A stretch of DNA of 21,002 nt, from contig DAXETY010000141.1 of assembly GCA_051155755.1 (NCBI GenBank), positions 1-21,002 of the forward strand, in the 5' to 3' direction. Made by a program: the position numbers and the translations under genes. The notes beneath the pieces were generated by a model. The model was not told the origin of the DNA. It ran no database searches and saw nothing but the letters and a program-made list of their open reading frames with translations. Origin of the DNA: DAXETY01 sp051155755 (GTDB taxonomy: Bacteria > Desulfobacterota > Desulfobacteria > Desulfobacterales > SG8-13). Each line of letters opens with the position of its first letter. Positions within the stretch are counted from its first letter, which is position 1. Of this stretch, positions 1 to 6,269 are shown one piece after another.

Positions 1-224
1 TGATGGTCGATGGAAAACAGCGTGCTGCCGGCATCCCGGCAGGCGGCACCTAAATACAGGGCCGACTTGCCGCAATAGCTGCCCACCTCCAGGCAGGGAC
101 CCCGGGAGGCACTCGCCAGAGCCAGTTCATAAAGCGCCCGGCCTTCTGCGGGATCCAGAAACCCTTTGGTTTGTTCGAGGATTTTGGGATCGGGCAGGCG
201 GGATTTCGGTTTAATTGGTTTCAT
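1..224 (-). CDS. Class I SAM-dependent methyltransferase, N-terminal part (cut by window edge)
   Basis: Reading the minus strand from an ATG at 224 gives 74 codons open to the window edge. Residues about 47-60 (LEVGSYCGKSALYLG) match motif I of class I S-adenosylmethionine methyltransferases, the glycine-rich loop that binds SAM, and the following LFSIDH fits the acidic end of strand 2. This resembles the Methyltransf_24 type; the substrate cannot be told. The gene lies downstream of ftsK on the same strand, separated by about 390 bp of tandem repeats. Oddly, its start codon and first codons (MKPIKPK) lie inside a 9-bp tandem array, so the array may have supplied the initiation region. No Shine-Dalgarno sequence is visible because the upstream DNA is all repeat. 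A start further inside cannot be excluded. Confidence 0.75.
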   Translation of the reverse strand, partial: MKPIKPKSRLPDPKILEQTKGFLDPAEGRALYELALASASRGPCLEVGSYCGKSALYLGAACRDAGSTLFSIDH

Positions 225-247
225 TGGTTAGATTGGTTCAATTGGTT
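214..247. repeat. 9-bp tandem array, word ATTGGTTNN (4 units)
   Basis: ATTGGTT begins at 214, 223, 232 and 241, an exact 9-bp period with two variable bases per unit. The array covers the start codon (222-224, minus strand) of the methyltransferase gene. A second array of the same word lies at 321-363. Confidence 0.85.
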
Positions 248-279
248 ACAGCAATGAAGGGTGCAGTTGTAGCTGAAAC

Positions 280-315
280 GGCGAATAGGCGAATGGGCGA
301 AACGGCGCAAAGGCA
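280..315. repeat. 8-bp tandem array, word GGCGAANN (about 4.5 units)
   Basis: GGCG or GGC begins at 280, 288, 296, 304 and 312, an exact 8-bp period with drift in the other bases. It lies between the two ATTGGTT arrays in the ftsK-methyltransferase gap. Confidence 0.75.
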
Positions 316-320
316 GTTCG

Positions 321-363
321 ATTGGTCTGATTGGTTCAATTGGTTCGATTGGTTTGATTGGTT
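321..363. repeat. 9-bp tandem array, word ATTGGTTNN (5 units)
   Basis: ATTGGT begins at 321, 330, 339, 348 and 357, again an exact 9-bp period. It uses the same word and orientation as the array at 214-247. Confidence 0.85.
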
Positions 364-455
364 ACTCGGGTCGTTCGGATAGCGGTTTGCAGGTCGCACG
401 CCCAGGATTCTGCGGTGATTTGCAATTCAAAAAAACCATTAACAAGCAGTATTTT

Positions 456-504
456 CAACGAGCAACGTGCAACTAACAACCAACGACTAACAACTGGCAA
501 CGGA
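456..504. repeat. 7-bp tandem array, word CAACNNN (7 units)
   Basis: CAAC or CGAC begins at 456, 463, 470, 477, 484, 491 and 498, an unbroken 7-bp period. The typical unit TAACAAC is the reverse complement of the GTTGTTA word seen at 2892-2919 and 17804-17838. Confidence 0.85.
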
Positions 505-538
505 CGCCGCAAAGCGGCTATTTTAAGCACTTGCCCTT

Positions 539-612
539 GCTTTGAGCTTTCAGCTTTGAGCTTTGCGCTCACCTTGCTTTGCGCTCACCTTGCTTTGAGC
601 CTTGAGCTCTTG
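539..612. repeat. 7-bp tandem array, word GCTTTGA, with an internal 16-bp duplication
   Basis: Units GCTTTGA, GCTTTCA, GCTTTGA and GCTTTGC begin at 539, 546, 553 and 560. The 16-bp block GCTTTGCGCTCACCTT is present twice (560-575 and 576-591), followed by GCTTTGA, GCCTTGA and GCTCTTG at 592, 599 and 606. The array ends 5 bp from the ftsK stop codon (618-620). With the other four arrays it fills most of the 393-bp gap at 225-617; I see no gene there. Confidence 0.85.
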
Positions 613-617
613 TCTTC

Positions 618-2774
618 CTATACATCCTCATAGCCTCGCACGAGAACCTCCCTCGGCTTGGATCCGTCGGCCGGTCCGACGACGACCTCGCGTTCCATCA
701 TTTCGATGATCCTTGCAGCCCGGTTGTAGCCGATGCGCAAATGCCGCTGGATCATGGAAATGGATGCCTGGCGGGTCTTGGTGATCAAAGCCACGGCTTC
801 ATCGTATTTCTCGTCGACGTCTTCGCCGTCGGGCCCGGTGAGCTCTTCCGGAGCGGCCTGGGTGACCTGCTCGACGTATTCGGGCTTCTTTTGCCTCTTC
901 AAAAACTCGATGATGGCCGCCAGCTCCGTCTCGGAAATGTAGGCCCCGTGAATCCGCTGCAGTCGGCCGGCGCCGGGTGGGAGAAACAGCATGTCGCCGT
1001 TTCCGAGCAGGTTCTCGGCACCGTTGGTGTCGATGATCGTCCGCGAGTCGGTCTTGGAAGAGACCTGAAAGGAAAGCCGGGTCGGGAAATTGGCCTTGAT
1101 GATCCCGGTGAGCACGTCCACCGAGGGGCGCTGGGTGGCCAGGATCAGGTGGATGCCGGCGGCACGCGCCATCTGGGCCAGCCGGGTCAACGCCACCTCC
1201 ACGTCCCGGGAGGCGACCATCATCAGGTCGGCCAGCTCGTCGATGAGGATGACCACAAAGGGCAGCGTTTCGGGCGGCTCCTGATCCGGCACGGGTTTCT
1301 CCTGCTGGATCTTGCGGTTGTACTGGGAAATGTTGCGCGCCTTTTTCTCGGAGAGAAGTTCATAGCGCCGTTCCATTTCGCGCACCGCCCAGAACAGCGC
1401 ATTGGTGGCCTTTTTCACGTCGGTGACCACCGGAGTGATCAGGTGCGGAATCCCGTCGTAATGGGAAAGCTCGATGCGCTTGGGATCCACCATGATCAGT
1501 TTGACCTCGTCCGGCATGGCCTTGTAGAGCAGGGAACAGATCATGGTGTTCAGCGCCACGCTTTTGCCGGCACCGGTGGCGCCGGCGATCAACAGGTGCG
1601 GCATGCGGTCCATCTCGGCCACCACCGGATTGCCGACGATGTCCTTTCCCAGGCAGATGGTCAGCTTGGAGCGGGCTTTTTCGAAAGCTTTGGAGACCAC
1701 GATCTCTTTGAAGCGCACGGTCTCGCGCACGGCATTGGGCACTTCGATGCCGATGGCGGCTTTGCCGGGGATGGGCGCCACGATGCGTATGCTGGTGGCT
1801 CGCAGGGCCAGGGCCAGGTCGTCGGCCAGGTTTACGATTTTGTTGATCTTGATTCCGGAAGCCGGTTCGTATTCGAAGGTGGTCACCACCGGGCCGGGGG
1901 AGACGGCGTTCACCTGCCCGCGCACGCCGAAGTCCTCCAGCTTTTTTTCCAGCAGGCGCGACTGCATGCGCAGATTTTCGTCGTCGGCGGCACTGGATCG
2001 CCGTTCGGGTTCTTCCAGAAAATCCACCGAAGGCAGTTGGAATCCACCGGCCGGCCGCATGAACTCGAACACTTCCTGTTTGGGCTTCGGCTTGGGCGCG
2101 ATCGGGGATTTTTCGGCCTTTTTGACCTGGATCGGCGTCTTTTTGCGATCGGACTGTTCCTTGATGATCTGCAGCCGTTTCTCGGCTTTGCTGCGGCGCT
2201 CCTTGCGCTTCAGGTGCCAGGTCTTGATGCGGTCGGCGGTGGCGCGAACCAGGGCGGTGCAGCGCTTGACAAAGGCGATCAGCGAAAAACCGGTGGCCAG
2301 GATGAAACCGATCAACCACAGCAGCACCAGAATGATGGCCGCACCGACCGTGTTGGCATAAGTCTCCAGAAACGCCATGAAGGGTGTGCCCAGCATCCCG
2401 CCCGCAGAAAAACTGCTGCCCAGCAGTGTATAATCTGGCTGTTTCAGCGCAAACAGGCTGCCGGTGGTCAACACCAGCATAAGCCCGCCGCCGGCGGTGG
2501 CGATGTGAACCGAACCGGATTGCCCGCCGAGGATGTGAATGCTGGAAAGCAGCAACAGCAAGGGGATCCAGAAAGCGCCCAGGCCGAAAAGCCCCACGAG
2601 CAAACCGGCCACCTGGGCACCGAACATGCCGAAGAAGTTTTGAACCGGGGCACCGGTACCGCTGCTGTTGATGGAGGGGTCCGCAGGGCTGTAGGACAGC
2701 AGGCTGATGAGTGTAAAAATCACCAGAAAGAACAGCAGGATGCCGATGATTTCTTTTCGCATTCGCAGGGACAT
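618..2774 (-). CDS. ftsK: DNA translocase FtsK
   Basis: FtsK is a septal, hexameric, ATP-driven DNA pump that clears the chromosome terminus from the closing septum and helps resolve dimers. The 718-residue protein has the family layout in a compact form. Hydrophobic segments lie at about 9-28, 52-80, 90-110 and 143-168. A basic linker follows (about 170-250), then the motor domain with Walker A GATGAGKS (398-405) and Walker B VVILIDELADLMM (D512, E513). The C-terminal winged-helix gamma domain (about 650-715) recognises oriented KOPS-type sites. I chose the ATG at 2774; a TTG at 2783 is an in-frame alternative, and neither has a clear ribosome binding site. The gene stands alone, with repeat-filled gaps on both sides. 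Identification is secure; only the start is uncertain. Confidence 0.95.
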   Translation of the reverse strand: MSLRMRKEIIGILLFFLVIFTLISLLSYSPADPSINSSGTGAPVQNFFGMFGAQVAGLLVGLFGLGAFWIPLLLLLSSIHILGGQSGSVHIATAGGGLMLVLTTGSLFALKQPDYTLLGSSFSAGGMLGTPFMAFLETYANTVGAAIILVLLWLIGFILATGFSLIAFVKRCTALVRATADRIKTWHLKRKERRSKAEKRLQIIKEQSDRKKTPIQVKKAEKSPIAPKPKPKQEVFEFMRPAGGFQLPSVDFLEEPERRSSAADDENLRMQSRLLEKKLEDFGVRGQVNAVSPGPVVTTFEYEPASGIKINKIVNLADDLALALRATSIRIVAPIPGKAAIGIEVPNAVRETVRFKEIVVSKAFEKARSKLTICLGKDIVGNPVVAEMDRMPHLLIAGATGAGKSVALNTMICSLLYKAMPDEVKLIMVDPKRIELSHYDGIPHLITPVVTDVKKATNALFWAVREMERRYELLSEKKARNISQYNRKIQQEKPVPDQEPPETLPFVVILIDELADLMMVASRDVEVALTRLAQMARAAGIHLILATQRPSVDVLTGIIKANFPTRLSFQVSSKTDSRTIIDTNGAENLLGNGDMLFLPPGAGRLQRIHGAYISETELAAIIEFLKRQKKPEYVEQVTQAAPEELTGPDGEDVDEKYDEAVALITKTRQASISMIQRHLRIGYNRAARIIEMMEREVVVGPADGSKPREVLVRGYEDV

Positions 2775-2854
2775 GGTCAACAATCGGAGCGGTTGGATTC
2801 GATCATCGTCAAAATTGGAGAAGTGTACCCGCTTGACGCGCGGAAGTCAACGGC

Positions 2855-2888
2855 AGCCGGGCCCCGGGCAAAAGCCCGGGGCCCGGCT
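2855..2888. repeat. Perfect GC-rich hairpin (REP-like)
   Basis: A 15-bp perfect inverted repeat (stem GCCGGGCCCCGGGC plus one A-T pair) closes on an AAAA loop. It lies about 80 bp upstream of the ftsK start. No T-run follows on either strand, so it is not a standard intrinsic terminator. It looks like a REP-type palindrome or a strong mRNA structure. Confidence 0.75.
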
Positions 2889-2891
2889 TCG

Positions 2892-2919
2892 GTTGTCCGT
2901 TGTTAGTTGTCAGTGGCTG
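2892..2919. repeat. 7-bp tandem array, word GTTGTCC (4 units)
   Basis: GTTGTCC, GTTGTTA, GTTGTCA and GTGGCTG begin at 2892, 2899, 2906 and 2913. The array lies directly against the GC hairpin at 2855-2888. The same word recurs at 17804-17838 and, inverted, at 456-504. Confidence 0.75.
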
Positions 2920-3006
2920 GACCCCGGAAAATTCGAGGCATCGAGCGGATATCAATGCCTTGTGTCACTTCACTCCATCAGATTGTTCTGCTTGCATTTT
3001 GAATTC

Positions 3007-3161
3007 TGATGGAATCGTAAAAAGTCCGTTTTAACCGGGTGTCATCCCCGCGCAGGCGGGGATCTCGAGTTTAATAGACTGTAATTACATTGTTTTCTGG
3101 ATTCTCGCCTTCGCGGGAATGACAGATTTTGATGAAATTGGGACTTTTTACGAACGCATCA
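3007..3161. mobile_element. MITE-like palindromic element between rnj and ftsK
   Basis: The ends are imperfect terminal inverted repeats of about 20 bp. The left reads GATGGAATCGTAAAAAGTCC from 3008, and the right reads, on the opposite strand, GATGCGTTCGTAAAAAGTCC. Inside each end is a dyad: ATCCCCGC-GCAG-GCGGGGAT at 3044-3063, and ATTCTCGC-CTTC-GCGGGAAT at 3101-3120 with one G-T pair. The 155-bp unit has no coding capacity. Elements with CGTAAAAAGTC ends and CATTCCCGC dyads are, to my knowledge, common in environmental proteobacterial genomes. That it is transposase-mobilised is inference. It sits in the 457-bp gap at 2775-3231, which otherwise holds the hairpin and heptamer arrays. Confidence 0.7.
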
Positions 3162-3175
3162 ATTTTATTCATTTC

Positions 3176-3234
3176 CCTTTGAGCTTTCAGCTTTGAGCTT
3201 TCGCCATGAGCTATGAACTATGAGCTATAAACTA
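3176..3234. repeat. Two joined 7-bp arrays (GCTTTGA then GAGCTAT) running into the rnj stop codon
   Basis: GCTTTCA, GCTTTGA and GCTTTCG begin at 3183, 3190 and 3197. A second word follows with GAGCTAT, GAACTAT, GAGCTAT and AAACTA at 3208, 3215, 3222 and 3229. The last unit contains CTA at 3232-3234, the complement of the TAG stop of the RNase J gene. The array thus forms the 3-prime edge of that gene. Confidence 0.8.
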
Positions 3235-4884
3235 AATGACCATGATGAACGGCAATATAACCGGCCTGCGGCCGATGGTAAAATAGAAGTACTGGCGCAG
3301 GGCGGATTGCAGCCGATGGCGAATCACATCGATGCGATTGGCAACGTCCGGTCCGACGTCCTCGATGATCTCCAGAATGACGCACTGGGCATCTTCGATC
3401 AGGTGTCCGGTTTCGGTGGCAAAGACGAACCCGCGGGACACGATTTCGGGGCCGTAGACGACGATGCCGGTCTCTTCGTCAAAGGCCAGGTTGACCACCA
3501 CCAGCCCTTCTTCCGAAAGCAGGCGCCGCTCGCGCAGCACACTGCGGCCGACATCCCCGACGCCCTTGCCGTCGATCAACACCCGGCCGGTGAAGACCGC
3601 ATCTCGAATCCGACCGCCTTCGTGGTCAAACTCGATCACCTGCCCGTTTTCGGCCAGCAGCACGTTTTGCGGCGGCAGGCCGATCTGCTGGGCCAGTTTG
3701 CTGTGGAGCACCAGGTGACGGTACTCACCGTGAATGGGGATGAAGTACTTGGGCCGGGTCAGGGTGAGCATCAGCTTCAACTCTTCCTGAAAGGCGTGGC
3801 CGGAAACGTGGATTTCGGAGATTTTTTCGTAAATGACGTTGGCCCCCAGCCGGTACAGCCGATTGATGATGTTGCCGATGGCCTTCTCGTTTCCGGGGAT
3901 GAATTTGGATGACAGGATCACGGTGTCGTCGGTGCGGATTCGAATCTGCTTGTGGGTGCCGGCCGCCATGCGCGCCAGCGCCGACATGGGCTCGCCCTGA
4001 CTGCCGGTGGTGATGATCACGATCTCCGAATCGGGGTGGTCGTCGATCTGCTCGATTTCGATTTCCATACCGGCCGGAACGTTCAGATAACCGAGACTCT
4101 TGGCAATGCGGACGGCCACTTCGATGCTGCGGCCGTTGAAAACGATCTTGCGATGGCGTTCGTGGGCGATGTTGACGATATGCTGAATGCGGGTGATGTT
4201 GGAGGCAAACAGCGCCACGATGATGCGCCCGGTGCTCTCGTCGGCGATTTTGGCCAGCGACTTGCGAATCTCTCCGGCCGAGAGGGTGTAGCCCTCCTTT
4301 TCGACGTTGGTGGAGTCCGAGAGCAGGGCCAGCACGCCTTTGTTTCCGTGCTGGGCGAAACGGGCCACGTCGGTGGTGGTGTCATCACCGAGATGGTGGT
4401 TGATTTTAAAATCGCCGGTGTGAATGATGACGCCCAGCGGCGTTTTGATCGCCAGGCCCACGCCGTCCACCACGCTGTGGCCGACGCGGATGAATTCCAC
4501 TTCGAAGGGACCCAGTTTGAGGCGTTCGCCGGGCAAAATTTCGTGCAGCGCGCGGTGGGCCGTCACATCGTATTCTTCCAGCTTGTGCCGCACCATGCCC
4601 AGGGTAAAGGGCGTGCCGAACACCGGGGCATCGATTTCGCGCAGCAGGAAAGGCAAAGCGCCGATGTGATCCTCGTGGGCGTGGGTGAGCACCACTCCGG
4701 AGATGATCGTGCGGTTTTTGCGAACGTAATCCAGGTTGGGGATGACGAAATCGACCCCCAGCATGTGCTCCTCGGGGAACATCAGACCGGCGTCCACGAT
4801 GAAAAGCGTGGTGCCGTATTCGAACACCATCATGTTCAGTCCGATTTCTCCCAGGCCCCCCAGGGGAATGAGTTTCAACTGCAC
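3232..4884 (-). CDS. rnj: Ribonuclease J (metallo-beta-lactamase/beta-CASP)
   Basis: RNase J is a cytoplasmic zinc enzyme with 5-prime exonuclease and endonuclease activity in mRNA decay and rRNA maturation. The 550-residue length is typical. Metal and catalytic motifs are visible in order: H68-A-H70-E-D72-H73, H136, D158 in HTGDF, the DST motif at 190-192, the beta-CASP TGSQGEP motif (293-299), H363 in SGHA and H385 in PIHGEYRH. The start is a GTG at 4884 with AAGGA eight bases upstream. It overlaps the end of the plsC-like gene by 10 bp, suggesting translational coupling. The C-terminus ends normally, but its stop codon lies inside a heptamer array. RNase J is typical of Gram-positives and Desulfobacterota but absent from enteric bacteria, which supports the taxonomic guess. 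Confidence 0.95.
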   Translation of the reverse strand: MQLKLIPLGGLGEIGLNMMVFEYGTTLFIVDAGLMFPEEHMLGVDFVIPNLDYVRKNRTIISGVVLTHAHEDHIGALPFLLREIDAPVFGTPFTLGMVRHKLEEYDVTAHRALHEILPGERLKLGPFEVEFIRVGHSVVDGVGLAIKTPLGVIIHTGDFKINHHLGDDTTTDVARFAQHGNKGVLALLSDSTNVEKEGYTLSAGEIRKSLAKIADESTGRIIVALFASNITRIQHIVNIAHERHRKIVFNGRSIEVAVRIAKSLGYLNVPAGMEIEIEQIDDHPDSEIVIITTGSQGEPMSALARMAAGTHKQIRIRTDDTVILSSKFIPGNEKAIGNIINRLYRLGANVIYEKISEIHVSGHAFQEELKLMLTLTRPKYFIPIHGEYRHLVLHSKLAQQIGLPPQNVLLAENGQVIEFDHEGGRIRDAVFTGRVLIDGKGVGDVGRSVLRERRLLSEEGLVVVNLAFDEETGIVVYGPEIVSRGFVFATETGHLIEDAQCVILEIIEDVGPDVANRIDVIRHRLQSALRQYFYFTIGRRPVILPFIMVI

Positions 4885-5603
4885 GCCGAATATCCTTCAT
4901 ATTGTGCGAAATGTTCGCACATGATTGTTTTGATTCGATCCATCAGGGCTTCTTTGCTTCTGCGGTCGTATTCGGAGGTGTCCACCGGCTGCAGCACGTC
5001 CAGGGTCACCGGCCGCGGCCGAACCATTTTGCGGCCCTTGGGCATAATGTGCCAGGTGCCGTGCAGAATCAGCGGCACGATCGGTACGCCGGCGTCCACC
5101 GTCAGCACGAAACCGCCCTTCTTGAAAGGGTGGATCTTGCCGTCCGGACTGCGGGTGCCTTCCGGAAAAATCATCACCGCCGTGCCGTTTCGAACGATTT
5201 CGGCCGCCCGATGCAAACTTCGGATGGCGGAATGCAGGTTGCCGCGGTCGATGCTGATGTATCCGCAACCGCGCATGGCACGGCCGAACAGGGGAATGTC
5301 GAACAATTCGCGCTTCGCCAGCCAGCGGAACTGAACCGGCAGTCGGGCCAGCAAGATCGGGATGTCGAAATTGCTGAGGTGATTGGCCATGAAAACGAAA
5401 GAAGCGTTTCCGGAAGGAATGTTGGCCAACCCGTTCACCGTCACCGGAACCCGGCTGATCCACAAAATGGAACGGCCCCAGCAGCGGGCAATCCAATGCG
5501 CTACATTTCCATTCTTGCTGACCAGGCCCACGGCGACGGCCAAAGGCGCCAGCAGAATCGTGAGCAGTATGGTCCAGGTGTAGATGAGAATATTGTGAAG
5601 CAT
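4875..5603 (-). CDS. plsC: 1-acyl-sn-glycerol-3-phosphate acyltransferase (PlsC family)
   Basis: This family transfers an acyl chain to lysophosphatidic acid at the inner membrane, making phosphatidic acid for phospholipid synthesis. The 242-residue product has an N-terminal membrane segment (about 5-28). The four acyltransferase blocks follow: NHLSNFD (74-80, the catalytic HX4D), GYISIDR (114-120), FPEGTRS (146-152) and VPIVPLILHG. The ATG at 5603 begins just before the membrane segment. Upstream in-frame codons to 5756 were rejected because they translate an 8-bp tandem array. No strong ribosome binding site is visible. The stop codon lies inside the start of the RNase J gene. Other lyso-lipid acyltransferases share these blocks, so the exact acceptor is inferred. 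Confidence 0.9.
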   Translation of the reverse strand: MLHNILIYTWTILLTILLAPLAVAVGLVSKNGNVAHWIARCWGRSILWISRVPVTVNGLANIPSGNASFVFMANHLSNFDIPILLARLPVQFRWLAKRELFDIPLFGRAMRGCGYISIDRGNLHSAIRSLHRAAEIVRNGTAVMIFPEGTRSPDGKIHPFKKGGFVLTVDAGVPIVPLILHGTWHIMPKGRKMVRPRPVTLDVLQPVDTSEYDRRSKEALMDRIKTIMCEHFAQYEGYSACS

Positions 5604-5621
5604 GCAATACAATTGGGTTTT

Positions 5622-5661
5622 GCGCGTTTGCCCGTTGGCCCGTTGGCCGGTTTGCCCGGCA
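5622..5661. repeat. 8-bp tandem array, word GCCCGTTG (5 units), left arm of an inverted pair
   Basis: GCGCGTTT, GCCCGTTG, GCCCGTTG, GCCGGTTT and GCCCGGCA begin at 5622, 5630, 5638, 5646 and 5654, an exact 8-bp period. Bases 5642-5658 match the reverse complement of 5758-5774 at 16 of 17 positions, so this array and the next form an inverted pair. Confidence 0.8.
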
Positions 5662-5742
5662 ACCGTGATTCTGTAAGCCCGGGCTTTAAGAAAACTATGA
5701 TCCCGTTGCAGCCGGATGAAAAGCATCACCCGACCGAAACAC

Positions 5743-5774
5743 GGGCCGACCGGCAAACGGGCATACCGGCCAAC
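5743..5774. repeat. 8-bp tandem array, inverse of the 5622 array (4 units)
   Basis: GGGCCGAC, CGGCAAAC, GGGCATAC and CGGCCAAC begin at 5743, 5751, 5759 and 5767. The array ends 3 bp from the stop codon (5778-5780) of the neighbouring minus-strand gene. The 81-bp core between the two arrays also holds a 12-bp palindrome, AAGCCCGGGCTT (5675-5686). Confidence 0.8.
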
Positions 5775-5777
5775 CGA

Positions 5778-6110
5778 TTATGTTTTGATCCCGAGAGATT
5801 CGAACATTTGATCGATGCACTCGATAAACCAGTTGCGCTGGGCGCGGTCCGCATAGGCGATGCAGTTGCAGCGCATCCGGTTGCGGGTGCGCACCAGCAA
5901 CTCGCAGTGCAATGAAGTCTCCTCCAGTTCGATGGCAAAGTAGAACGGCTGGCAGTCCGAATGCTCCGCCTGCACGGCCGAAAGGATCTCCGCCTCCAAG
6001 GGCACCCAGAAAATGTTGCCCAATTCGGGTGCGCCGTAGGTCTCCTCGAGATAGGTGCGAATTTTGTGATGCTCGTCCGGCCGGATTTCGTCAACAAGGT
6101 ACTGTTTCAT
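5778..6110 (-). CDS. Hypothetical protein, 110 residues
   Basis: I do not recognise the family. The protein is acidic and soluble, with no signal peptide or membrane segment, and has three cysteines (in DCQ, LHCELL and RCNCI the cysteines fall mid to late). It starts MKQYLVDEIRPDEHHKIRTYLEE at the ATG at 6110. A GTG at 6128 is an in-frame alternative, and neither has a clear ribosome binding site. The codon pattern and composition match the neighbouring genes, and there is no competing frame with a recognisable product. It is the first gene of the minus-strand group that continues with plsC and rnj, separated from plsC by the inverted 8-bp arrays. An operator-like palindrome lies just upstream (6124-6142). 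Confidence 0.65.
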   Translation of the reverse strand: MKQYLVDEIRPDEHHKIRTYLEETYGAPELGNIFWVPLEAEILSAVQAEHSDCQPFYFAIELEETSLHCELLVRTRNRMRCNCIAYADRAQRNWFIECIDQMFESLGIKT

Positions 6111-6123
6111 AACTGTAAGAAAT

Positions 6124-6142
6124 ATCACTTAATAATAGTGAT
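6124..6142. promoter_or_regulatory. Operator-like palindrome upstream of the 110-residue gene
   Basis: ATCACT and AGTGAT form a perfect 6-bp inverted repeat around a 7-bp AT-only centre, ending 14 bp from the start codon at 6110. The size and position suit a dimeric repressor site. No partner regulator is visible in the window. Confidence 0.35.
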
Positions 6143-6269
6143 TTCAAGCAATAGTTAGACCCGATCTCCAAAGATGATGCCATCATCGTGCCGCAACACG
6201 GTTTCTTTGACGATGCTGGTAATTTAAGATACAATGACCCGGGTTTCAATCCGAATATTCGAGGTGATC

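Noticed and set aside
456..612. CRISPR array
   Set aside because: The repeat units are 7 bp with no spacers and no cas genes are present in the window.
336..633. Small open frames on both strands in the ftsK-methyltransferase gap
   Set aside because: They translate tandem repeats (for example repeated NQTNRTN) and have no ribosome binding site.
741..2906. Long plus-strand open frame opposite ftsK
   Set aside because: It is an antisense shadow created by GC-rich codon use; its translation has low-complexity His/Gln/Gly composition and no family features, while ftsK is clear on the other strand.
5604..5756. N-terminal extension of the PlsC-family protein
   Set aside because: It would translate the inverted 8-bp arrays and place extra polar residues before the membrane segment.
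6124..6147. Minus-strand promoter TTGAAA - 17 bp - TATTTC
   Set aside because: The spacing is good, but transcription would begin only about 2 bp from the ATG at 6110, so I kept only the palindrome as a possible operator.
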